Assembly: GCA_033816765.1 (NCBI GenBank)
Contig: CM066290.1
Coordinates: 4,030,001 to 4,094,000 of the forward strand
Direction: 5' to 3'
DNA: 64,000 nt
Source: Nothopassalora personata
Lineage: Eukaryota > Ascomycota > Dothideomycetes > Mycosphaerellales > Mycosphaerellaceae
The notes under the pieces were generated by a model, which saw only the letters and a program-made list of their open reading frames with translations, did not search any database and was not told where the DNA came from. This document shows, piece by piece, positions 51,709 to 61,222 of this stretch (position 1 is its first letter; every line of letters begins with the position of its first letter). The translations under genes and the position numbers were made by a program.

Positions 51709-52123
51709 TAAACATACTAGGAGCACGCTATTTACACGTTTTAGACGTGCTCCTTATATGTTCACGGCTCCCTAGAAAATAAGGACTTCTCTCGATCTCG
51801 AATGTGCCTATATCTTACGGCTCTCGCTATATAAGCTAGTCTAATTTCCCTTATATAGTCGTAAACATATAAGGAGCACCTTAAGGATGTAGCTATAAAT
51901 ATATAAGGAGTAGCTTAACTAGTAGTCGTGAATATATAAGGAGTACCTTAAGGACGTAGCTATAAACATATAAGGAGCAATAGTGGCTATTCGATAGCAC
52001 CTACCTTATAATGTGTTATGCTTTATCGCTTACTCGCTTACTCGCCGGTACGCTTTATAGCGAGCTATTTCCTAATTACTTTACGGTGAACATATAAGGA
52101 GCACGTTAGATCACCTATCTAAC
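51709..52123. repeat. AGGAGCA palindrome and direct repeats (duplicate)
   Basis: Duplicate of 38273-38687. The last arm GTGAACATATAAGGAGCACG is one half of the hairpin that copy B entered; the other half is at 59097. Confidence 0.8.
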
Positions 52124-52536
52124 TGTTATGTCTCGTTCCAGGGCTAATCTCAAAAGAGAGATAAGTCAAGTCACGTGGCGGTATTCTTTGGAGAGGCTAA
52201 AGCAAACTGAGCGAAGATGAATAATTGGAGTAAGAGTGTATTCCAATCAGTGAGATCGTAACATGAGTTGAACGCAGTCGAAGCCATAAGGGATTCTCAG
52301 CGTTCCTAAATACAAAGGAGATTTGCCAGTCTTGGCTGTCCTTTCGCGCCATGTGCGCCTTCTGCGACAAGTGCGCTCGTCGCTACCGTCGCGGACGTCG
52401 CTCATGTCGCGGGTACGTCTTTCGCGCTATGCGCGACGAGTCGTCCCCAGTCAGGCGTCGCGGACGTCGCGCATACATCTTTTGCACGTGACCCGTGCCA
52501 GGATGTTTTCCTTTGCGGTGTTGTCATACCGTAACA
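52124..52536 (-). repeat. Copy B 3' LTR (413 bp)
   Basis: TGTTATGTCTCG to CCGTAACA on the plus strand; one terminal unit. Confidence 0.93.
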
Positions 52537-52600
52537 CCATCCCCCTCTTAGCCTAGCTCGTCCCGAGCTACCTTTTATAGTTGTGATCGCTTTCCCCACC

Positions 52601-53242
52601 ATGTCTTCGTCATCATGGCTCACGATGCCTCTTCGCCCTTCGTCTTCTTCTGATATCTACGCGGAAACCATTAACGCCCTTTCTCGTTCTCGCCGGTTCC
52701 AATCCATTATGCCCGTCTCGTGCAGTCGGTGTCGTCGCCAGGGCCAGGAGTGTCGTGTCGACGCTCGGTCCGGTCGTTGCAAGGCGTGCAACGACGCTCA
52801 CAAGAAGTGTGATCTCCGGGTCACTCTTCAGGAGTTCGAGAAGATAGCCAAGATCCGGGAGTCGCTGTCCAGGAGTGCGGAAGAGGCGGAGGACGCTCTG
52901 TCCGAAGCAGAAGAAGAGGCCGAGAGGGTGATAGCAGCGGCTCAGCAGAAGGTGGCAGCTGCCCGTGCGAAGGCCCGCCGGCTGCGAAAACAGCTTCGTG
53001 CCGCGGAATCAACGGAGGACAATTCCTTCAAGAGGGCTTTGTCCACCGCGGAGGAGATGGAGCGTCTGGAAGGAGAGTCTGAGGCCCCCGCGGCCTCGGC
53101 CGGTAGCGAGGTGCTCGTAGACTTCTCCGAGTTTGGCAGCGTTTTTGGGGAACAGGTTTCCCCCTCCACTTGGGGTCTTATAACTGGTGTCCAGTTCCCC
53201 GAGTGGAGTGCTGGCCCCGTTGAGCCTCCGAATGTTGGTTAG
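52601..53242 (+). CDS. Antisense Zn(II)2Cys6 coiled-coil protein (copy B)
   Basis: 213 aa from ATG 52601, the same protein as in the hybrid copy, with intact Zn2Cys6 cluster and coiled coil. Role and evidence are given at 25729. Confidence 0.85.
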   Translation: MSSSSWLTMPLRPSSSSDIYAETINALSRSRRFQSIMPVSCSRCRRQGQECRVDARSGRCKACNDAHKKCDLRVTLQEFEKIAKIRESLSRSAEEAEDALSEAEEEAERVIAAAQQKVAAARAKARRLRKQLRAAESTEDNSFKRALSTAEEMERLEGESEAPAASAGSEVLVDFSEFGSVFGEQVSPSTWGLITGVQFPEWSAGPVEPPNVG

Positions 53243-56200
53243 GTGGTAGGTCTCTTCCTTCTCTCGTAATCCTTGATTTTCTGTTGACAGTTTCGTAGGT
53301 GTTTTTTCGGTTCCCAGGTATTTTCTGAGTTGTCGTATCCTTTCCACTTGACAAGGTATCGCTGACCTCTCTTGTCCAGGATTTTTTCGACTTCGAATTC
53401 AGTTTCCTCTTCTGGTTGGTAGTGGAATGTTTCCTGGCATGGCGTTTTGGGGTCTGCTGGTTCCAGCACGGAGATGTGGAACACTGGATGGATTTTGGCA
53501 TCTTTTGGTAGTCGTAGTCGGTAGTTGACTGGTCCTCGTGATTCTTCAACGAGAAATGGCCCGACTTTCACATGATCCAGTTTCTTGGTCTTCCTTCGTG
53601 TCTTGAGGTTTTTTGTAAGAAGGTAGACTTTATCCCCCCTCTTTAGCTGAGGTGCCATTTGTTGTTTTCGACGAGATTCAGTGAGTCGTTGCTGCGAGTC
53701 CCGAATTCGTTTATTGACGGATTTGTGTACCTCTCTTAGGTCTTCCGTTGTGGCGATAGCCCTTTCCGCTTGTGGGTGATCTCTCTTGTCACCGAACAGC
53801 GTAGGGTGTCTTCCGAAATTTGCGAAGAAAGGTGTTTCGCCTGTTGTTTCTGATTTGTGATTGTTCAGTGCAAGTTGTGCCATGGGTAGGAGTGATACCC
53901 AGTTGTCTTGTGCGTAGTTGACGTAGTGTCGTAGGTATTGTTCCAAGGTTTGATTTGCTCTCTCAGTTTGTCCGTCCGTTTGTGGGTGATATGCCGTAGA
54001 CAGTTTGTGTTGTATACCAATTTCCGCTACAAGAGTCTTCCAGTAGTTGGATGTAAACAGCTTGTCTCGGTCTGTGATAAAGACCTTTGGGAATCCGTGG
54101 TATCGTACTAGCTTGTCGAGAACGAGATAACCGAGTTGCTCTGCCGTGTATGTCTCGCAGGCAGGTATAAAGTGTGCATATTTCGTTAGGCGATCGACCA
54201 TGACCAGTATCATGTCGTATTCCGTGCCTGTCGCCTTGTCCGTGGATATGGGAAGTTTCGTAATGAAGTCCATCGTGACCTCGTCCCATGGTTGTGTCGG
54301 TGGTGTCCTGAACTGTATTTGTCCATACTTCTCGTGTCGTGCAGCCTTATTTTGTTGACAGTGAACACATTGCTTAATGTAGTTCAATACCTTTTGTCTC
54401 ATTTGTGGGAATGAGAAGCTGCGTTGTATGATCTCGAGAGTCTTTGTGGTTCCAGGATGTCCGTACATCGGGTTGTCGTGATGTTGTCGTATGCATTCTT
54501 CTTCTCGTCCTTTCGGTACTTGGTATCTTCCTTGTGCTAGTGGGAACTGTTCTTCTGTGTCCTGAAGAACGCGCACTATGTTGTTGAACTCCTTTGTGTT
54601 GGCGCTTAGACTTCCATCTGGATTAGTCTTAAGTACTTGTTGTCGCACTGGTTCCTTTCCTTCCATGTAGTCGCTTCTTCGGCTCAGTGCGTCGGCCCTG
54701 CCGTTGTCTTTTCCTGCGGTATAGCGGATTTCAAACTTGTACTGTCCGAGCAATTCCGACCAGCGGGCCTGTCTTCGGGTCAGTACTTTCGTTGTAGTGA
54801 AGTAAGTGAGATTCTTGTGATCAGAAAGAATCGTCAGCTTAGGTGCTCCTTCCGCATATACTCTCCAGTGCTGCATTGCAGCGACAATAGCGAGAAGTTC
54901 CTTATCATGGATGTCGTAGTTTTGTTCCGCGGGTGTCATTTTTCTTGAGTAATAGGCCACTGGGTGTCTTTTCCCATCGTGTTCTTGTGTAAGGCATGCG
55001 CCTATGGCCATGTCCGATGCGTCCGTTTCGATTTGGACTTCCTTTGTTCCGTCGAATAGTCGAAGTGTTGGTGCTGAGGCGCACTGTCTTTTGAGTGTTT
55101 CGAAAGCTTGTCGTTCTTTGTTGCCCCAGGTCCACTTGGTGTCTTTCCTAGTGAGTGCAGTCATGGCTGTAGCCGTTTTGGAGTAGTCCTTGATGAACTT
55201 GCGGTTATAGTTTGCGAGTCCAAGGAACGATTGTACGTCCTTAACGTTGGCTGGCGTCGGCCATTCTTCGATAGACTGTGTCTTTGCCGGGTCGATCTGG
55301 ATTCCTGTTGTGCTTATGATGAATCCGAGGAATTTAACTTGTTTCTTGTGGAACTCGCATTTTTCTGGTGCCGTCTTGAACCCTACCCTTGTGAGGCGCT
55401 CGAAGACGTCCTGGACTTGTCTAATGTGGTTCTGCAGTGATCCTTTGGTGTAGACGAGGATGTCGTCCATATAGGCAATGACGCACACGTCAAGAAGTTC
55501 TCTCAGCGTCTCATTGACTAGGTCTTGACAGGATGCGGGTGCGTTGGTCAGTCCCATTGGCATGACCAAGAATTCGTAGAGTCCGTATCGTGTTCTGAAT
55601 GCGGTTTTCCATTCCTCTCCTTCCGCCATCCGGATGGCGTAGAAGGCGTCTCGTAGATCGATCTTTGTGTACCAGTCGGATCCGGTGAGTCGGTCCTGTG
55701 CTTCTTCGATGTTCGGTAATGGATATCGGTTCTTTATCGTGATCTCGTTCAATTTTCGGTAGTCTTGTACGAGTCGTAGTTTCCCGTTTTGTTTTGGAAC
55801 AAACATACATGGAGTTCCCGCACTTGAGGTGGATCTTCTTATCCATCCTTTGTCGAGTTTCTCCTTCAGCCATTCTCGTAGGGTTTTGAGCTCTTTCTCG
55901 GACATTTGATATAGGGGTCCCCATGGAGGCTCCTTCCCTGGCTGAATGTTTATCTTGTGGTCCCATGGTTGGTGTCTAGGTAAGGCGTCTCTACCCTTTT
56001 CCTCTTCAAAGAGCCTTTTCCACTTAAGGTACTCCTTGGGAATGCTTGGTTCCGATATACCAGCATCCTTCGATGGTGCGTTACTTCCATCCGTTCCAGT
56101 GATTTCGTGATCCGGCGGCCCCACGCCAGTATCTATCCCGGTCGAAGGTGGTTCTTGATTCCTTCTGTTCGGCGCAAGCTCGAATGCGTTGAGCTGTTTC

Positions 56201-56658
56201 CTTGCCTCATCTACCATCGTCCGCTGTCGATGCGTAGGTTCAATGCCTATAACGCAGTTGCATTGCCTAAATGTGAGTACTCTTCTCCTCCAGTCGATAA
56301 CTGGATTGTGCTTTCTCAACCAAGGCATACCTAATACTATGTCATGACTGGCCATATCAGTGACATCCAAGGTAATGTTCTCGTGGTGCTGTTGGATAGC
56401 CAGTGGCAATGGTGTCGTCTCCCATTCCACGCTAGGTAACGATGATCCGTCTACCGCGATCAATTCGTAACCCCATTTCTTCTTCAGGGTAGCTAGCCCG
56501 TTTCTTGTTGTGAAAGACTCGGAAATAAAGTTCCCCGCTGCTCCGGAGTCGATCATGACACTGGTCCTGTGTCCGTTGACGATTGCTTGTATCTGGAAAA
56601 CTGTGTTTGGTGTCGATGCGTGAGCCTGAGTGTTGCATAACTCCCTTTGGTCGCTCAT
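53239..56658 (-). CDS. pol: Chromovirus Pol polyprotein, 1139 aa (copy B)
   Basis: The same protein as in the hybrid copy (Ala458, Thr497). Protease, RT, RNase H, integrase and chromodomain are all intact; ATG 56658 overlaps the gag stop. Confidence 0.94.
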   Translation of the reverse strand: MSDQRELCNTQAHASTPNTVFQIQAIVNGHRTSVMIDSGAAGNFISESFTTRNGLATLKKKWGYELIAVDGSSLPSVEWETTPLPLAIQQHHENITLDVTDMASHDIVLGMPWLRKHNPVIDWRRRVLTFRQCNCVIGIEPTHRQRTMVDEARKQLNAFELAPNRRNQEPPSTGIDTGVGPPDHEITGTDGSNAPSKDAGISEPSIPKEYLKWKRLFEEEKGRDALPRHQPWDHKINIQPGKEPPWGPLYQMSEKELKTLREWLKEKLDKGWIRRSTSSAGTPCMFVPKQNGKLRLVQDYRKLNEITIKNRYPLPNIEEAQDRLTGSDWYTKIDLRDAFYAIRMAEGEEWKTAFRTRYGLYEFLVMPMGLTNAPASCQDLVNETLRELLDVCVIAYMDDILVYTKGSLQNHIRQVQDVFERLTRVGFKTAPEKCEFHKKQVKFLGFIISTTGIQIDPAKTQSIEEWPTPANVKDVQSFLGLANYNRKFIKDYSKTATAMTALTRKDTKWTWGNKERQAFETLKRQCASAPTLRLFDGTKEVQIETDASDMAIGACLTQEHDGKRHPVAYYSRKMTPAEQNYDIHDKELLAIVAAMQHWRVYAEGAPKLTILSDHKNLTYFTTTKVLTRRQARWSELLGQYKFEIRYTAGKDNGRADALSRRSDYMEGKEPVRQQVLKTNPDGSLSANTKEFNNIVRVLQDTEEQFPLAQGRYQVPKGREEECIRQHHDNPMYGHPGTTKTLEIIQRSFSFPQMRQKVLNYIKQCVHCQQNKAARHEKYGQIQFRTPPTQPWDEVTMDFITKLPISTDKATGTEYDMILVMVDRLTKYAHFIPACETYTAEQLGYLVLDKLVRYHGFPKVFITDRDKLFTSNYWKTLVAEIGIQHKLSTAYHPQTDGQTERANQTLEQYLRHYVNYAQDNWVSLLPMAQLALNNHKSETTGETPFFANFGRHPTLFGDKRDHPQAERAIATTEDLREVHKSVNKRIRDSQQRLTESRRKQQMAPQLKRGDKVYLLTKNLKTRRKTKKLDHVKVGPFLVEESRGPVNYRLRLPKDAKIHPVFHISVLEPADPKTPCQETFHYQPEEETEFEVEKILDKRGQRYLVKWKGYDNSENTWEPKKHLRNCQQKIKDYERRKRPTT

Positions 56659-58661
56659 TCCTGGGGAGCTGATCCTTTTCCCGAATGGTATGTGGTTCGC
56701 TGTGCTTCGTGCCTAGAGGCTTCGGCTAGAACCTGTAGCCCGTTGCCCTGTGTCCACACTTGTAGTCTGTTGCGTTCCTGGATCTTCTGCGATTCTGAGT
56801 AGAGAGCCTGTACATGCTGTACTGCTGTTCGTAGTTCGTTTGAGACGAAAGTTCCTGCTGGTGTTAGGTATCCGGTACCTGTCATCCGGCTTCCTATGGG
56901 TGGTCGTTCGACAACCGCTTTAGCCAAGTTCTCAGTGTCGTTCATGGTTGGGTAGCCCCACACCATGCCCCTCATCGTGTCGAGTGTCTTGTCGAACTCG
57001 CTGGGGTTTAGGTATCGTTTCCCTGAGAACTTTGGTAGGAATTCTTCATGCCTTCGTTGGAGGTAGATGATTAACTCATAGAGCTTTCTTGGCGCGTCTA
57101 CCGTGAACGTGCATACTTCGTTTTCGTCGTCGGTGTCGCTCTCTTCTCCTTCGGATGAGTCCTCGCTTGACTCTTCCGGTACGTAATCTTCTTCAATAGT
57201 GTCCAGCTTGTTCGTTTGTTGTTCGGGAGCTGGTGACCAGCGTCCGTTCCATTCTGGATCCTGGTTTTCTTTGTCGTCGTCGAAGTAAGATTCGTCTACA
57301 TCCACTTCCTGGAGCTTGTTTCGTCCATGTTGTGCTCCCAGGGTTCCTGCTGGCTGTTGTGGCCAGTACCCTGCGCCTGCTTTGGCGTCGTAGTGGGTTT
57401 GACACGAGTCCTGGTAACAGAAACGCCAATGAAGGCTTCCGTGACCATGTCGAGACTCTTTCTCGACTTCATGGTTGACTCCTCGTGCCATCATGCCAAA
57501 CAATCTGATCTTGATGTCGATCTCTGATTGTTGGTCATTCGGTGGTGGTGTATGTTGTTGAACATGGTGTCCTCCTCGTCCTTGTGAGGGGTCCAGGAGA
57601 GGCGTCGCAACCCGGTTGCTATCCTTCTCCTCCACTCTCTGGGTATAGTTGAATTGTCGGGGTCCAACACTGCTCCCAGATTTGTCCACCTTTGGTTGCA
57701 TCATATTGAACTGCTCGCGGCGCACCATATTTTTACCGCGGCAATCCCGCGCCATGTGGCCTTCTTTGCCACAGGCGTAGCATGTGAGTTTTCCTTTTCC
57801 TTTGAAGGGCTTTCCGTGGCCCCTACTCTTATCGATCTTCCGTCCTCGTTGGGTAGCGTCCAGTTCCATTGGCTGTGGTCCATAGTAGGGCTGGCTTTGT
57901 CGTGAGAATCCTCCCCTCGCAACGTACCCCCCTGAGGGTTTGCGATCTGGAGCGTATCCTGCCATGCCTCCTACCTTGGAGTCGTATTTCTTTTCCTGGT
58001 ACCGTTCCCAGAGCTGATCGTCGATGTCGATCGACGCCTTCATCAGTCCTTCGAGGTTGGTGATCGCTCCTCCGTGTCTCATCAACTCGTCCTTGACGGA
58101 GTCCTTGAGTCCACGTCGGAACATAGTCATCAACGCCGTCTGGTCCCATCCGGTGATCTGTCCGTATTCTTCGAATTTGGCGGCGTACTCTGAAGTAGAC
58201 GTCTTCTGCTTCAGGTGTTGAATGATTCGTATGGCCTGTTGGACTTCGTTCGAGGTTCCAAAGATTGACTTCATCTTGTCTTTGAAAAGGGTGTAGTTCC
58301 TGAACATTCCGGTGGGGTCTAATCGTCCCATACCGTCGAGGTATTCCTTGAGGTAAGGTTTGATCCAGTTCTGCGCACTTCCGCGAAGGAACGTGATGGC
58401 GAAGATAGTTCTTTTGTCGGTGTCGACTGGGTTGAACATGAGGTACATGTCCATCTGGTTGACCCAGTCGTCGAACTTGGCCCTATCTCCATGGAAGAGG
58501 TCCGGCTTAGCAGCCTTAACGTCGCTCTTCCTTGGAGTAGGCTCGTCATCGTCATCAGACTCATCGTCCTTCGTGGTGGTCTGTCGTGGTGGCGCACGGC
58601 GGATGCTTCCTGCTTCGCTGGGGGCGGGTGTTCCCCTACCAGCTGCTTGAGTAGCGCTCAT
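56655..58661 (-). CDS. gag: Chromovirus Gag, 668 aa (copy B)
   Basis: The same protein as at 43219; ATG 58661 is the first ATG after the 5' LTR. Capsid-like region, CCHC knuckle and acidic C-terminal part are intact. Confidence 0.93.
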   Translation of the reverse strand: MSATQAAGRGTPAPSEAGSIRRAPPRQTTTKDDESDDDDEPTPRKSDVKAAKPDLFHGDRAKFDDWVNQMDMYLMFNPVDTDKRTIFAITFLRGSAQNWIKPYLKEYLDGMGRLDPTGMFRNYTLFKDKMKSIFGTSNEVQQAIRIIQHLKQKTSTSEYAAKFEEYGQITGWDQTALMTMFRRGLKDSVKDELMRHGGAITNLEGLMKASIDIDDQLWERYQEKKYDSKVGGMAGYAPDRKPSGGYVARGGFSRQSQPYYGPQPMELDATQRGRKIDKSRGHGKPFKGKGKLTCYACGKEGHMARDCRGKNMVRREQFNMMQPKVDKSGSSVGPRQFNYTQRVEEKDSNRVATPLLDPSQGRGGHHVQQHTPPPNDQQSEIDIKIRLFGMMARGVNHEVEKESRHGHGSLHWRFCYQDSCQTHYDAKAGAGYWPQQPAGTLGAQHGRNKLQEVDVDESYFDDDKENQDPEWNGRWSPAPEQQTNKLDTIEEDYVPEESSEDSSEGEESDTDDENEVCTFTVDAPRKLYELIIYLQRRHEEFLPKFSGKRYLNPSEFDKTLDTMRGMVWGYPTMNDTENLAKAVVERPPIGSRMTGTGYLTPAGTFVSNELRTAVQHVQALYSESQKIQERNRLQVWTQGNGLQVLAEASRHEAQRTTYHSGKGSAPQE

Positions 58662-58678
58662 CCTGAGGGCGTTCAAAG

Positions 58679-59091
58679 TGTTATGTCTCGTTCCAGGGCT
58701 AATCTCAAAAGAGAGATAAGTCAAGTCACGTGGCGGTATTCTTTGGAGAGGCTAAAGCAAACTGAGCGAAGATGAATAATTGGAGTAAGAGTGTATTCCA
58801 ATCAGTGAGATCGTAACATGAGTTGAACGCAGTCGAAGCCATAAGGGATTCTCAGCGTTCCTAAATACAAAGGAGATTTGCCAGTCTTGGCTGTCCTTTC
58901 GCGCCATGTGCGCCTTCTGCGACAAGTGCGCTCGTCGCTACCGTCGCGGACGTCGCTCATGTCGCGGGTACGTCTTTCGCGCTATGCGCGACGAGTCGTC
59001 CCCAGTCAGGCGTCGCGGACGTCGCGCATACATCTTTTGCACGTGACCCGTGCCAGGATGTTTTCCTTTGCGGTGTTGTCATACCGTAACA
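58679..59091 (-). repeat. Copy B 5' LTR (413 bp)
   Basis: By eye identical to 52124-52536; followed by CTAAC. Confidence 0.93.
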
Positions 59092-59096
59092 CTAAC

Positions 59097-59285
59097 GTGC
59101 TCCTTATATGTTCATATTATAGATACCGGGTTACCTATTGTAGTTACGCACCTACCTTATCGATAGTACGAGCCGCGCTCTAGGAGCTATTTCTTTACAC
59201 CTACTACTTCGATACCTCGACACTTCGATACTTCGATACGGACTTAATAGCCTACTTACACGGCTCCTAGTATGTTTATGTTACT
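59097..59285. repeat. Right arm of the interrupted palindrome and end repeats
   Basis: GTGCTCCTTATATGTTCA (59097-59114) is the inverse of the arm left of copy B. ACGGCTCCTAGTATGTTTA near 59261 is the inverse of the 4145 arm and may mark the right end of the old integrase/RING element. Confidence 0.6.
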
Positions 59286-59714
59286 AATCTTAAGTAATAG
59301 CTTAAGAAACAGTATTACCGACTAGTACTTCGGCGTTTCTTAGCATTTATAGCTTACTACCTATCCATTTATCGCTACCCTACCTTCTACACACTCCAGA
59401 CACTCGATACAGCAATAGCGCACGCTCGTTATATGCCCGGGATTACATAAGTTCACTATCGTAGCGTGTTTCGACGGCCTTAGGACATAATCTCTCGAAG
59501 ACCTACTTATTAAAGAGCGCTAAGCCTAGTAATAATAGTAGGTAAATTGTTAGACAATAGCTAGATAATACAACTTCATACATTGTAGACAATACGATAG
59601 GCATAAGTCGGGTACAATAGAGGCGAGAGATTAACCTTCGAGTAGTCTTCCTCTTTTACTTTCTCTTTCTTTCCTACTAACTTATTATACATACCCTCTT
59701 ATTATCACGTTACA
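59286..59714. other. RIP-like AT-rich stretch without genes
   Basis: CA and TG are depleted up to about 59700, then composition turns normal. I see no coding sense. Confidence 0.6.
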
Positions 59715-61222
59715 AGTGGTTGGAAGTCATGAAATGGGCTCATAAAGGTGTTTCAAAAGCAGATAGTAGATTGCATGTATCTCAGCTAGAATTGAAAGGG
59801 GCTGCTTGTGAAAAGGCTGCAGGTGACTAATCAATGTCACCTGATTCTTGGCGGCTGCTGCCTCAGGTTTGATTGGGCTGCAGCGCCGGTGCACGCTTGG
59901 ATCGTGACACACCCCCTCAGCTCGTGCGGCTTGTAGGTGAATGAGCTGATCGCATGTGATCGCGTGCACCCCATCCATCACCCATCACCCCACCCACCCA
60001 CCCATGACGTAAGGCGTCGTTGCTGTGCGCTTGTTGGAGCTCCATTGTGAGCTGCACAGTAGGGCGATGAGTCAGCGTTTCAGGTGAGGCTATTGTCCTA
60101 GCCTCACATCCCCATTCACAATCTCACTAAGTCCCTCACACTGTAGTTAACCCATATAATAGGTTCTGAGCGATGTGATTCTTGTCCGGTGGGGTGGCTG
60201 AGCTGTTCTTGTAGCACTGAACGGCAAGGCGTGCTATCTCCCTGCATTTCAACGGACATGTGAGGTTGTGGGTTCGAGTCCTGGGGGTTATTATATCTGC
60301 TGAATTTATTGCTTGGCCTATCGTCCGCTTCAATGTCTGCTCCATTATTCTTGATCAAAATCCTAGGTGTCATAGTACGCTGTTGCTTCGGCAATTGGGG
60401 TGCCTTGCTGCTATCCAATGACCACGCATATGTGACTTCGGTCACGGTCTCAGAGAACTCCGCTTCCTGCCTTAGGTAGAGATTACCATTCTGCTACGTC
60501 CTGGTGGGAACTCTTTTGCCTGATGAAAGGTCTTCACAGCTTGTGAAAGCCTTATCTTTTTGCTCAGGGCAAGGGTGATCCCAGCGACGGTGGTGCTGCA
60601 GGTGCTGTACGCCCAGCGGGTGGAGATGCTGTCTCTGAGTGAGGTGAGGACGATGATGGAGGCATCGATGATGTTATGACGATCGTTGTGATATGGTAAC
60701 GGAGGTAGTGATGGTGATGCTGCCAGCAGTAAGGAAGTTGATGGTGTTTCGGCGCTCGTGATTGGCTGCGCCGTTGCTGGTGCGCATGCGCTGCACCGCT
60801 GCTGGTAACAGGGGTGTTTCCGGTCCTTTTGCTATTGGGCCAATGGGAGTCCGAGAAACACCTGGTGATGATGGTGCTAGGGCAGTGCCGGTGATGCGGA
60901 GCCGGTAGAGGAGACAGTAGTACCGAACATACCGTACATCCTCTGCCGGTCCATGTTGGTTGGTTAAGGAAAGAGGAAGGGTTTGGACCTGAAGAGGTGT
61001 TTTTATACAGTCCTGCTGCTGGTTCCTTCCTGTTTTGGCATAAAAAGGATAAAAGGGAAGTCGCATCCATCCGAATGCGGAAGGAGAGGCATGATGGAAG
61101 CAGCGCTTAGTGGTGGCTGATCACCATGTCGTGCATGCTGTGATGCGCCGAGAAGAGGAGTCCTGTAGTCAAAGCCTGGTGCTGGCAAGAGAAGAGCCAC
61201 TGGTGTGGCAGGCCTACGCATC
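59715..61222. other. Copia 3' flank; no gene recognised
   Basis: Composition is normal. Minus-strand open frames at 60564-61070 and 60674-61066 overlap each other, look low-complexity (His/Pro/Ser-rich) and are probably chance. A minus-strand TATA box (CTGTATAAAAACACC near 61000) followed by ...CCAACCAACA (ending near 60953) could belong to the 3' LTR of the Copia element, but the 5' LTR is outside the window and the ends cannot be set. Confidence 0.35.
60188..60290 (+). ncRNA. Possible Pol III unit / tRNA-derived SINE
   Basis: A-box-like TGGCTGAGCTG (60195-60205) and a perfect B box GGTTCGAGTCC (60271-60281) are 65 bp apart. The acceptor arms do not pair, so this is not a working tRNA gene. 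Confidence 0.25.

Larger units (their letters stand above)
45727..52123. repeat. Second copy of the 6,397-bp spacer
   Basis: Matches 32291-38687 (offset 13,436) with two differences found. It holds the same RIP-mutated parts: pol remnant part 3, hairpin, tRNA-like sequence, antisense zinc-cluster ghost, element 1 right LTR, RING gene, palindromes. Confidence 0.93.
25181..59091. repeat. Tandem duplication, period 13,436 bp (2.5 units)
   Basis: Any point from 25665 to 45655 matches the point 13,436 bp further right almost perfectly. Unit 1 is chromovirus copy A plus spacer 32291-38687. Unit 2 is the hybrid copy plus spacer 45727-52123. The array ends with copy B. The two 6,397-bp spacers differ at two sites that I found (35013 T against 48449 C; 37930 C against 51366 T). 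The repeat follows from recombination between A and B, as the LTR lengths show. Confidence 0.93.
52124..59091 (-). mobile_element. Young chromovirus copy B (413-bp LTRs)
   Basis: 6,968 bp, LTRs 52124-52536 and 58679-59091 without the 71-bp duplication, target duplication CTAAC (52119-52123, 59092-59096). The flanks join to GAGCACGTTAGATCACCTAT-CTAAC-GTGCTCC, an AGGAGCA hairpin, so this is an original insertion. gag, pol and the antisense gene are all open: the most likely active copy. Confidence 0.95.

Noticed and set aside
59548..59714. Solo LTR (TGTTAG ... GTTACA, 167 bp).
   Set aside because: The flanks TAAAT and AGTGG do not match as target duplication and no second copy is in the window.
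60188..60290. Functional tRNA gene.
   Set aside because: A and B boxes are present, but the acceptor and T-stem arms do not pair and the spacing is too long.
60564..61070. Gene on the minus strand (168 aa, overlapping 130 aa frame).
   Set aside because: Low-complexity His/Pro/Ser sequence in two overlapping frames, most likely the Copia 3' LTR or flank.
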